From Terriglobia bacterium (GTDB lineage Bacteria; Acidobacteriota; Terriglobia; Acidiferrales; UBA7541), in contig JAIQES010000007.1 of assembly GCA_020073705.1 (NCBI GenBank), forward strand, positions 1 to 64,000: a stretch of 64,000 bases of DNA, given 5' to 3'. The position numbers and the translations under genes were made by a program. This document shows, piece after piece, positions 57,669 through 64,000 of the stretch. The notes below the pieces were generated by a model. The model searched no databases. It was not told the DNA's origin and saw only the letters and a program-made list of their open reading frames with translations. Positions within the stretch are counted from its first letter, which is position 1. Each line of letters starts with the position of its first letter.

Positions 57669-57886
57669 TGGCGGACTAGAAGAACGGGGGGCGCAGGCGC
57701 GCGGGCTGCGGAATTCATTAGGCGTAAACGCGAATTTGTGGTAAAGTTGTATTGCGTTTGTTGCTCTTGTAACACCTTTAGATTCGATTAAAGGGGCTGC
57801 AAGTTACACTTGTAACCTTTTTTTGTTGTACGGCTGGAGGCGGTCGAGAGGCACCAAATAGCTCAAAATAGTGAAAAGGAAATACC
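57669..57886 (+). promoter_or_regulatory. cspA 5' leader with two hairpins
   Basis: The region contains CCTTTA/TAAAGG (about 57775-57794) and GTTACA/TGTAAC (57803-57816), the latter followed by CTTTTTTTG. The words CTTGTAACACC and CTTGTAACCTT repeat. Long structured leaders are known for cold-shock genes, and the second stem with T-run could act as an attenuator. No clear promoter was found. Confidence 0.45.
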
Positions 57887-58090
57887 GTGAAAGAACAAGG
57901 AACAGTAAAGTGGTTCAATGCCAGCAAGGGATTCGGGTTCATCCAGCGCCAGTCCGGCGAGGACATCTTCGTCCATTTCTCCGCCATCCAGGCGGAGGGA
58001 TACAAGTCGCTGAACGAAGGCCAGGCGGTTGAGTTCGAAGTAACCTCCGGCCCCAAGGGCCTGCAGGCAGCGAACGTCACCAGCCTGTAA
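57887..58090 (+). CDS. cspA: Cold-shock protein (CspA family)
   Basis: The GTG start at 57887 has AAAAGGA six bases upstream. The 67-residue OB-fold protein carries RNP1 (KGFGFI) and RNP2 (IFVHF), with [16 protein letters not shown] at the start. It binds single-stranded nucleic acids as an RNA chaperone. A perfect terminator follows directly. Confidence 0.96.
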   Translation: MKEQGTVKWFNASKGFGFIQRQSGEDIFVHFSAIQAEGYKSLNEGQAVEFEVTSGPKGLQAANVTSL

Positions 58091-58097
58091 TGAATCG

Positions 58098-58137
58098 GGG
58101 CGAGACGGCGAACGCCGTCTCGCCCTATTTTTCTTTG
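58098..58137 (+). terminator. Rho-independent terminator of cspA
   Basis: GGGCGAGACGGC, a GAAC loop and GCCGTCTCGCCC form a perfect 12-bp stem followed by TATTTTTCTTT. Confidence 0.93.
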
Positions 58138-58165
58138 TGTGCAGCAATCAGAAGGAGGCAGTATC

Positions 58166-58426
58166 TTGAAAGCTCTCGCGGAAGGTCTGTACATCAAGCA
58201 CTTCCAATATGGCCTGGGAATTGTCACCGATTCGGATTCCGAGCGCACGTCGATCGATTTTGACCTTCACGGCCCGAAGAAGTTCGTCACCAGCCTGATG
58301 GTTGTCGAGCCTGCCGAAGGCACTCCTCCCAAGCGGTCCCGCGCCAAACGCAAGAAGAAGGTCACGGTTGCCGCCACTCTCGCCCCCGCTACTTCCATCG
58401 CACCTACGGTTCCAAGCGTTCGATGA
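58166..58426 (+). CDS. Small protein with Tudor/KOW-like N-terminus and basic tail
   Basis: A TTG at 58166 has GAAGGAGG seven bases upstream, giving 86 residues. The first half (GLYIKHFQYGLGIVTDSDS) resembles the small beta-barrel found at the C-terminus of UvrD/PcrA helicases or in CarD-like proteins. A basic stretch (PKRSRAKRKKKV) follows and then an Ala/Pro tail. This suggests nucleic-acid or RNA polymerase contact. It overlaps the next gene by ATGA. Confidence 0.6.
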   Translation: MKALAEGLYIKHFQYGLGIVTDSDSERTSIDFDLHGPKKFVTSLMVVEPAEGTPPKRSRAKRKKKVTVAATLAPATSIAPTVPSVR

Positions 58427-58752
58427 GCGATAGTCTCATCGTTCAGTTTGTTGGGTATGAAGTGGGTCCTCTCGTTCGTGAGTACATGTTTACCGTGAGG
58501 GAGTCCAAGAGCGAGGCACGCGAATTTACGCTGACCATCTCCAACGCAGCGTTCGATTGCCGGCGCGCACGGTTCCAGGACGCGCCGGACATCTGTTCCC
58601 TCAGGCTTCGCCGCGAGCTCGCCGCGGATGCGAATCATCCGGCGAATACACACTTCCAGATCACCGACGAAGAACTGGATGACTATCGCGGCCATCATTC
58701 GCCAAAATCCTCCCAAAGTCCGTACAAGAAAAAAGTTACAGAAGACTACTGA
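58423..58752 (+). CDS. Hypothetical protein, 109 aa
   Basis: It starts within the stop of the upstream gene (ATGA overlap), indicating coupled translation. The product has a beta-rich N-terminal half (SLIVQFVGYEVGPLVREYMF) and a polar, charged C-terminal tail. The family is not recognised; a role connected with the upstream basic protein is inferred only from coupling. Confidence 0.55.
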   Translation: MSDSLIVQFVGYEVGPLVREYMFTVRESKSEAREFTLTISNAAFDCRRARFQDAPDICSLRLRRELAADANHPANTHFQITDEELDDYRGHHSPKSSQSPYKKKVTEDY

Positions 58753-58963
58753 TCTGACAGCAGGGCTCAGGTACACCTGCGCGGTGATTGAGTACGTGCC
58801 GCGGAACCGGCTGGCCCGTGTTATTTCACAGGGAATGAAGTTTCTCGGGAATTGCTTTTAGCGGTGGTCGGTCGCTCATTGCGGCCTGGTCCTATTCCTC
58901 GAAGGGCAGTGCTCGAATCAGTACTTGCGCGCCTCTGCCGCAATTGAGATACTACGCGCGTAG

Positions 58964-59167
58964 GTGTGGACCTTGAAAAAGAGAAAACGCACGAAGCTCG
59001 GAAAAGACAAGCGGCGCAAGCACAAACACTGGCAGGTTACGGTCTTTTACAAAGACGGTGAGAGGTTCGGCCGTGTATATACCGACCGCACAAAAGCCTC
59101 CAAATTTGCCGAACGGCAGCGGAAGTCGCCCGTTGTCAGGACAGCACGGGTACTTCAAGTCAGTTGA
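58964..59167 (+). CDS. Small basic protein, about 64-67 aa
   Basis: The frame starts with GTG at 58964 or TTG at 58973, and no decisive ribosome site chooses between them. The N-terminus is extremely basic (KKRKRTKLGKDKRRKHKH), followed by WQVTVFYKDGERFGRVYTD, which resembles a small beta-hairpin. The fold hints at nucleic-acid binding. It is the last of a run of small genes before tRNA-Gly. Confidence 0.5.
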   Translation: MWTLKKRKRTKLGKDKRRKHKHWQVTVFYKDGERFGRVYTDRTKASKFAERQRKSPVVRTARVLQVS

Positions 59168-59313
59168 ACGCCACACACAGTGTGGCAGTTCATGGCATGA
59201 AGATAAGTTTGTCCCATTTGTGTCCTATTTGGATGCGCGTCGTCCGTCTTTCCCCGTGTGCCGGTAGGAACTTGTCGATGAAAGGCTGACGTGCTAGAGT
59301 TTTCGTGTTTCGA

Positions 59314-59387
59314 GCGGCCGTAGTATAGGGGTAGTACGGGACCTTGCCAAGGTCCAGGCGTGGGTTCGAGTCCCATCGGCCGCTCCA
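59314..59387 (+). tRNA. tRNA-Gly (GCC)
   Basis: Acceptor GCGGCCG pairs with CGGCCGC, followed by U and an encoded CCA. The D-arm is GUAUAGGGGUAGUAC. The anticodon stem GGACC/GGUCC holds loop UUGCCAA with anticodon GCC. The T-arm is GUGGG-UUCGAGU-CCCAU. Confidence 0.96.
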
Positions 59388-59478
59388 TTCCTTCATATAC
59401 CAGTGTCCTTCTGATCCCCATGCTGGCATGTCTATGTGGTCTCAGGGTTCTCCCCATTATGTTTTTCCCGGAAAGATG

Positions 59479-59499
59479 AAACACAGAGAACACAAAGGG
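59479..59499. repeat. ACACAGAGAACACAAAGG repeat
   Basis: This short sequence resembles the ACAGAGGACACAGAG units at 41149-41242. It lies between tRNA-Gly and the GH3 gene. Confidence 0.4.
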
Positions 59500-59509
59500 T
59501 AGGGAGAAA

Positions 59510-60595
59510 TTAGAGCAATCGCGCGCGGACTTCCGCTGCCAGTGCGCGATATTCGTCGCATCCCAAAATCTCGAGTGGCAATTCTGGCCCTGGTAACTCC
59601 GCCAGGGCGCAGACGCGTTCGATTCGTTCCAGTGACGCGCGCCATTCTGCTTCGCCAAAGCGTCCCTCATCATAAGCCCTCTGGACCGCGGCAATGGCGG
59701 GCGCAACAGCCCGCCAGTCATGGCACAACATTGCGATGTCCGTGCCTGCGCGAAGCGACTCAACGGCGGCCTCGCCCGGGCCGTACCGCCGCGCAATCGC
59801 GCCCATGCCGAGATCATCCGCGAGAATCACGCCCCTGAATCCCATGTGGCGGCGCAATACGCCGTCAAGCATCGTTCTCGAAAGCGATGCAGGCCGCTCC
59901 GAGTCAATCCGGGGCAACAGGATGTGTGCGGTCATCACCAGCGGAACCCCGGCACCGATGGCTGCGGCAAAGGGAACCAGTTCGGCGGATTCCAGACGCT
60001 CCATCGTGCCGGTAAATACCGGGAGAGCGAGATGCGGATCTACCAGGGCATCGCCGTGGCCCGGGAAATGCTTTGCACAGGAGAGCACGCGGCCCGCTCG
60101 CAACCCCCGGTCAAACGCGACGCCCATCTTCGCGACACGGTAGGGATCGGTTCCAAAGCTCCGGTCAGTCGTGACGGGGCTTTCGGGATTTACGTGAAGG
60201 TCTAACATGGGCGCGAAATTGACGTTGCACCCGGCAGCGCGGAGTTCCAACGCGATCGCTCGTGCCACCTGCTCAACCAATTCGAAATCACCGGCGCGGC
60301 CGAGCTCTGCCGCTGACGGCCAGCGAGTAAATGGTTCCTGTAACGCAAAGCGCGTGCCGCCTTCCTGATCGATTCCAATCAGCACGGGCCGTCCGGCGGC
60401 GCGGCGAATCTCTGCGGTGAGGTCACGGAGGCGTTTTACGTTGTGGAAATTGCGCGGATAGAGGACTACTCCTGCAAGGCCACGTGCGAGGTAGTCGCTC
60501 AGTTCAGCGGACAGGCTCTCGCCGTCAAACCCCAGCATGAATCTTGCAAGTACGGAATCACGGATCTGCGTTTTGTGCCGGGTATGTGCGGTCAT
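59510..60595 (-). CDS. nagZ: GH3 beta-N-acetylhexosaminidase (NagZ-like)
   Basis: The 361-residue protein has the GH3 motifs PVLIGIDQEGGTRFAL, FAPMLDLHV, CAKHFPGHGD (catalytic His/Asp loop unique to NagZ-type) and ILADDLGMGA with the nucleophile Asp. It releases N-acetylglucosamine from muropeptides in recycling. There is no signal peptide, consistent with a cytoplasmic enzyme. It is head-to-head with a GHMP kinase, 73 bp apart. Confidence 0.88.
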   Translation of the reverse strand: MTAHTRHKTQIRDSVLARFMLGFDGESLSAELSDYLARGLAGVVLYPRNFHNVKRLRDLTAEIRRAAGRPVLIGIDQEGGTRFALQEPFTRWPSAAELGRAGDFELVEQVARAIALELRAAGCNVNFAPMLDLHVNPESPVTTDRSFGTDPYRVAKMGVAFDRGLRAGRVLSCAKHFPGHGDALVDPHLALPVFTGTMERLESAELVPFAAAIGAGVPLVMTAHILLPRIDSERPASLSRTMLDGVLRRHMGFRGVILADDLGMGAIARRYGPGEAAVESLRAGTDIAMLCHDWRAVAPAIAAVQRAYDEGRFGEAEWRASLERIERVCALAELPGPELPLEILGCDEYRALAAEVRARLL

Positions 60596-60668
60596 CTGGT
60601 ATTATTCGCGCGGTGTGATGGAATCCGCGGGAAGTAAAAGACTAGCGGGAGAAAGGGAGCAAGTCAAA

Positions 60669-61688
60669 GTGAGAATCGAGTCGAGAGCGCCGACGCGGAT
60701 TGATCTGGCCGGAGGAACCCTGGACATCTGGCCGCTGTACCTGTTTCACGAGGGCGCCGTAACGGTAAACTGCGCGATCACGCGTTACGCATCCTGCGTC
60801 ATCGAGACAGCGCCCGAAAAATCACGCCGTATTGTACTGGTCTCGCGCGACACGCGGCGTCAAGAATCGTTCCCGTCGCTTAATGCGTTGTCTAAGGCGC
60901 GGCGTTATAAACTGCCGCTGCTAGCGCACCTGGTGCGGGTTTTTCGCCCACCGGCCGGCTTCACATTGACCACCGATTCCGAGGCGCCCGCGGGTGCGGG
61001 AATCGGCGGATCTTCCGCCATGGCTGTGGCAATCTGCGCGGCGCTGGATCGCCTGACCAACGCAGGCCTGCGCCGCGAAGACTGGATCCACATCAGCCGT
61101 GACGTGGAGGCGATTGTCATCCGTGTGCCAACTGGCACGCAAGACCATTACCCTCCGGCATTCGGCGGCGCCGCCGCTATCGTTCTCGCGCCGGGCGGCG
61201 AATGGCGCGAGGCGATCGGTTGCAATCTCGACGAGCTTGAGCGGCGGCTGGTGCTGTGCTACACGGGAAAGCCGCGGCAATCCGGCATTAATAACTGGGA
61301 AGTTTTCATGCGGCACATCAACCGCGACCGGCGCGTGGCGCAAAACCTCGAAAAAATCGCGGTAGTTGCGCGACACGTGCGCGCGGCACTCGAACGGAAT
61401 CAATGGAACGAACTCGGCCGTCTGGTGCGCGAGGAATGGGACTTCCGCCGCCGAAACCTTCGAACGATCTCGACGCCGGTGATCGACCACATTATCTCCT
61501 CCGCGTGCCGAAAGGGTGCGCTCGGCGGCAAAGTGTGCGGCGCGGGAGGTGGTGGGTGCCTTACGCTGGTCATCGAGCCCGAAGCGCGCGCGCGCATCGA
61601 AGTGGCCGTTACGGCGGCCGGTGGAACGCTGCTGCCTTTTCGGATTGACCGCGAAGGTGTCCAGGTCCGGTCAGACGCGCAGGACTAG
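60669..61688 (+). CDS. GHMP-family sugar kinase
   Basis: A GTG at 60669 (AGGGAGC upstream) gives 339 residues. GHMP motifs: RAPTRIDLAGGTLDIWPLYL at the start, the ATP loop PAGAGIGGSSAMAVA, and motif 3 GGKVCGAGGGGCLTL. It resembles the galactokinase/mevalonate-related kinases of the COG2605 type (heptose-7-phosphate kinase-like, fucose kinase-like). Substrate is unknown. The adjacent hexosaminidase suggests sugar salvage, but that is inference. Confidence 0.82.
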   Translation: MRIESRAPTRIDLAGGTLDIWPLYLFHEGAVTVNCAITRYASCVIETAPEKSRRIVLVSRDTRRQESFPSLNALSKARRYKLPLLAHLVRVFRPPAGFTLTTDSEAPAGAGIGGSSAMAVAICAALDRLTNAGLRREDWIHISRDVEAIVIRVPTGTQDHYPPAFGGAAAIVLAPGGEWREAIGCNLDELERRLVLCYTGKPRQSGINNWEVFMRHINRDRRVAQNLEKIAVVARHVRAALERNQWNELGRLVREEWDFRRRNLRTISTPVIDHIISSACRKGALGGKVCGAGGGGCLTLVIEPEARARIEVAVTAAGGTLLPFRIDREGVQVRSDAQD

Positions 61689-62165
61689 CCCCCTCGGCTA
61701 TTTCAAGTAAACGCGCGCGTGGATTCGGCGCAGGGACAGAACAGTGGGTCATCAGTTTGCGATAATCCGACTTGCCGGGATCAATCGCTGCAAGGGTGAT
61801 ATTGAGATAGGCTAATACGTAATGATTTTGTGCTGAATCGCCCGCAGCGATGCGAAATTAGTCCTGCCAGCTTTCTTCCGCATGAACGCTCTCTCTGCCA
61901 GCAGTGCCCTGGATCACATGGAGATGTGATCCAGGGCACCGTCGTAAGCATGTGGCTACTATACAAGTGTTCGGCGAGAAAGGTCTTGAGATCGAGGAGG
62001 GAGGGAAGCTGTGTCCGAAAAAGCAGTTACGCGGTAGCAAGCAGGGTTCGTCATACGGCAAAGGCAAGCCGTCCTAACCCGTTATCTTTCTGTAATCTGC
62101 TCTGGTGGCAAACTGGTAACAAACCGCTGATAAATTTGTTGTGTCGAAGGCAGGAGAACTTTAGA
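61689..62165. other. Intergenic region with a perfect hairpin
   Basis: No gene is supported. It holds the 61904-61939 perfect hairpin described separately, and must hold the promoter for the outer-membrane gene. Confidence 0.4.
61904..61939. repeat. Perfect 16-bp inverted repeat
   Basis: GTGCCCTGGATCACAT and ATGTGATCCAGGGCAC are exact inverted copies around a GGAG loop. No T-run follows. It could be an operator, an RNA hairpin or a mobile palindrome. Confidence 0.8.
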
Positions 62166-62204
62166 ATGCACACGGTGGTGGTGTTGACCGGAAATTCCGG
62201 TTAA
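62166..62204 (+). CDS. Mini-ORF upstream of the outer-membrane gene
   Basis: ATG at 62166 has AGGAGA eight bases upstream and encodes MHTVVVLTGNSG. Its last codons form the palindrome ACCGGAAATTCCGGT (62188-62202). Twenty-two bases later comes the main gene start. It may be a leader peptide. Confidence 0.35.
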   Translation: MHTVVVLTGNSG

Positions 62205-62226
62205 AAATTAAACATGGGAGGAATTG

Positions 62227-62958
62227 ATGAAGAAGAAGATGTTGTTTGGTTTGTTGGTAGTAGGGCTGATAGTCTGCCTGACCAGCGCTCCGGCGCAGGC
62301 ACAGGACACGAGTAAGTTCAGTTTGTTCGGTGGTTACTCTTACCTGCTCGATAATTTGGGAACAAATATTGCTTGTACAAACTCGAACATCGATTGGTGT
62401 GGTTTGGGCAAACCCGGATACCACGGCTACACTGCCGCTTTTGTCTACAACTTTAACAATCACATCGGCCTCGAGGCAAACTTTTCCGGCCACAACGGCA
62501 GCCCGGTGCTACTTAGCTATCCGGTTACATCCACTGATAACGGCGAAATCCTTAAGGCGCCTTCGGATGTCTATACCTACACATTTGGGCCAAAGCTCAC
62601 CCAGCCTGTTGGGAACTTCGCCCTTTTCACTCACGTCCTCGTTGGCGTCATGCATGCACACGAAGGCCTTGCAGACATGTGCGTCCTATCAACGGGCTCG
62701 GAGGGATGTTTTACCAATGCATTTAGCAGCGCGCACGGTACTGGTATGGCCTTCAAGACCGGTGGGGGCGTTGACTGGAACCATGGGCGTTGGGGCATTC
62801 GAATCCTGGAGGTTGATTACATCCACAGTTCGGTGAACGCTACCGTTGCATGCTCTAATAACTTCGACTTCTTCTGCAGCCAGCCAGAAACCCGTAGCAC
62901 AACAGCCAACAATTTCGAGTTGTCCACTGGCATCACCGTGCATTTCGGGGGGAAATAG
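62227..62958 (+). CDS. Outer-membrane beta-barrel protein
   Basis: The ATG at 62227 (GGGAGG six bases upstream) gives 243 residues with a signal peptide (hydrophobic 5-20, cleavage near AQAQD). The mature part begins KFSLFGGYSYLL and has alternating aromatic strands ending FELSTGITVHFGGK. It fits the small OmpA/OmpW-like beta-barrel family. Four to six cysteines (TNSNIDWCG, CVLSTGSEGC, CSNNFDFFC) suggest disulfides. Function unknown. Confidence 0.82.
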   Translation: MKKKMLFGLLVVGLIVCLTSAPAQAQDTSKFSLFGGYSYLLDNLGTNIACTNSNIDWCGLGKPGYHGYTAAFVYNFNNHIGLEANFSGHNGSPVLLSYPVTSTDNGEILKAPSDVYTYTFGPKLTQPVGNFALFTHVLVGVMHAHEGLADMCVLSTGSEGCFTNAFSSAHGTGMAFKTGGGVDWNHGRWGIRILEVDYIHSSVNATVACSNNFDFFCSQPETRSTTANNFELSTGITVHFGGK

Positions 62959-62983
62959 TAACCCCGGCTAATCCTGAGAAAAA

Positions 62984-63050
62984 ACTCCGCCCCCTCCCTG
63001 GCTGCTTGCCGCAATAGCGACGGGCGAATTCGCCAGGGATGGGCGGAGGT
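62984..63050. other. Long imperfect hairpin after the outer-membrane gene
   Basis: CTCCGCCCCCTCCCTGGC (62985-63002) and GCCAGGGATGGGCGGAG (63032-63048) pair over 17-18 bp with a mismatch or bulge. There is no T-run. It may be a factor-dependent terminator or REP-like element. Confidence 0.45.
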
Positions 63051-63322
63051 CCCGTACAAGAATGTACCTACACAAAATCCGTAACTCCAGATAACGCAGG
63101 GGCTTCAGTCTTAATTGGATATTAGTTGTTCCTGCCTGACGACGTGAGTCTCGTCCTTGCCAATACCCCTCGAGTTGAATCTAGTATTCTTAATTTCGTG
63201 CCGTTCGCGCCCGGCGCATTCCGGGCGTATCGTCGTCAAACCGGAAACTGAACAGTACGCTGGACAGACAGTGGTAGAAGGCCATCGCGCATTGGTGGTA
63301 AAATCCATCTAGAAGGTGTCGC

Positions 63323-64000
63323 ATGCTCCGGCTAGCATCCATGGCGGCCACGGCAGCACTCTTGTTGAGCGCGGATATATCCGGCGTGATACATCTGCAA
63401 CCACCCAACAAGCAGCACGTGGAATTTCCCCCAAGCGAGAATTTGCCGGTATTGCCGGACATGTCGCCGGCAAACGGCCAGGCCCAAGCCACGCAGGATA
63501 GTGCCTCCAGCAATAAGTCCGAAAAAGCCAAGGATGAACCTCTGCAGCCGATGTCGCGTCTGGCGCTGGTGCGGTATGTGGACGGAGAGTTCGCGCGCGT
63601 GGTGGAGCCCATCCCGGCGGGGAAGAAGGGTTTCCACCTGAAGGCAGGAGTCCCGCTTGACGAGAAAGAACTGCGGCAGGCGCTCGGAAACTTGGGTGCG
63701 GCGGTGAATCCGGGCGATAAGGCGCAGATTACCAACCTGGAATTCAAGGATCGCCAGATCATTGTGGACATTAATGGCGGTGGGCGTGGTAAGGCCCGCT
63801 TGCGCGACCACGTCCATATTCAAATGGGCGGGGTTCCAACGATGCGGGCCTCCGCGCCAGAAGCGCCGGTGAATACGAACGCTGGAGCGACGTTGTTCCT
63901 GGATTTCGACAAGCCGCTGCCGGAAATGACTCCCGATGATTTGAAGCGGTATCTCTCGGGTATGCTCGATTTTTCGAAACAACATTCCGCAGCTGTGCAG
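63323..64000 (+). CDS. Exported protein of unknown function, 3' truncated
   Basis: The ATG at 63323 has AGAAGG nearby and the frame stays open for 226 codons to the window end. The N-terminus is weakly hydrophobic (MAATAALLLSADISGV), perhaps a signal. A polar Ser/Asn/Lys-rich stretch (residues 50-85) is followed by an alpha/beta region (SRLALVRYVDGEFARVVEPI, GKKGFHLKAGVPLDEKELRQ, FKDRQIIVDINGGGRG). The family is not recognised. Confidence 0.6.
   Translation, partial: MLRLASMAATAALLLSADISGVIHLQPPNKQHVEFPPSENLPVLPDMSPANGQAQATQDSASSNKSEKAKDEPLQPMSRLALVRYVDGEFARVVEPIPAGKKGFHLKAGVPLDEKELRQALGNLGAAVNPGDKAQITNLEFKDRQIIVDINGGGRGKARLRDHVHIQMGGVPTMRASAPEAPVNTNAGATLFLDFDKPLPEMTPDDLKRYLSGMLDFSKQHSAAVQ

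Noticed and set aside
1-64000. CRISPR array, prophage or complete transposon
   Set aside because: No regularly spaced repeats, no phage structural genes and no transposase were seen; only short repeat relics.

Overview
The window is a bacterial chromosome segment with dense coding on both strands and mostly moderately high GC. Gene content and order suggest a Gram-negative heterotroph, most likely an Acidobacteriota member. The evidence is outer-membrane beta-barrels, several Tat-exported proteins, a TonB-type C-terminal domain, a cdaA-ybbR-glmM operon, a rpsP-khpA-rimM-trmD cluster, a PII-GlnD pair and many dispersed short palindromic repeats. The phylum is an inference from this pattern; there is no rRNA in the window to confirm it.

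Layout. 1-11 kb is accessory in character: the end of a bacterial eRF1-like (baeRF) gene, relic insertion-sequence-like tandem repeats, a Tat-exported molybdenum sulfite dehydrogenase with its cytochrome c (soxC/soxD-like), acetyl-CoA synthetase, two divergent paralogous cupins, a CocE/NonD-type hydrolase and a PilZ-TM-TonB_C fusion. 11-20 kb is housekeeping: cdaA-ybbR-glmM (c-di-AMP and amino-sugar supply), a PerM/AI-2E permease, a TPR protein-small membrane protein-thiE operon, rnhB and rplS. 20-25.7 kb holds accessory genes (GT-C-like membrane protein, PEGA protein, metallo-beta-lactamase-fold hydrolase, RidA) lying between rplS and trmD, which are normally adjacent; short repeats mark several gaps in it. 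25.7-29.2 kb is trmD, rimM, khpA, rpsP and ffh.

29.3-35.7 kb is a carbon module on the minus strand: alpha-glucan phosphorylase, a truncated HAD remnant, acetate kinase and phosphoketolase. Together with the acetyl-CoA synthetase at 3-5 kb this links glycogen breakdown, acetyl phosphate, acetate plus ATP, and acetyl-CoA. 35.8-47.8 kb holds a coiled-coil exported protein, MscS, a DUF4760-like protein, a Tat-exported alpha/beta hydrolase, tRNA-Cys abutted by an EAL-domain remnant, galT, yraN, a class III aminotransferase, cysS, an S1C-like protease flanked by direct repeats, and threonine dehydrogenase. 47.9-50.4 kb is ilvBN, preceded by a candidate leader peptide and attenuator.

50.4-64 kb has an ABC ATPase, a CAP-domain protein, a porin, PII and GlnD (nitrogen signalling, with no amt gene present), a cluster of very small basic or nucleic-acid-binding proteins around cspA, tRNA-Gly, a GH3 hexosaminidase head-to-head with a GHMP kinase, an outer-membrane beta-barrel protein and the start of an exported protein cut by the window edge. 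No CRISPR array, rRNA, intact transposase or prophage was seen. The best candidates for undescribed biology are the ilvB leader, the small-protein island at 57.5-59.2 kb, the PilZ-TonB_C fusion and the tRNA-Cys/EAL junction.
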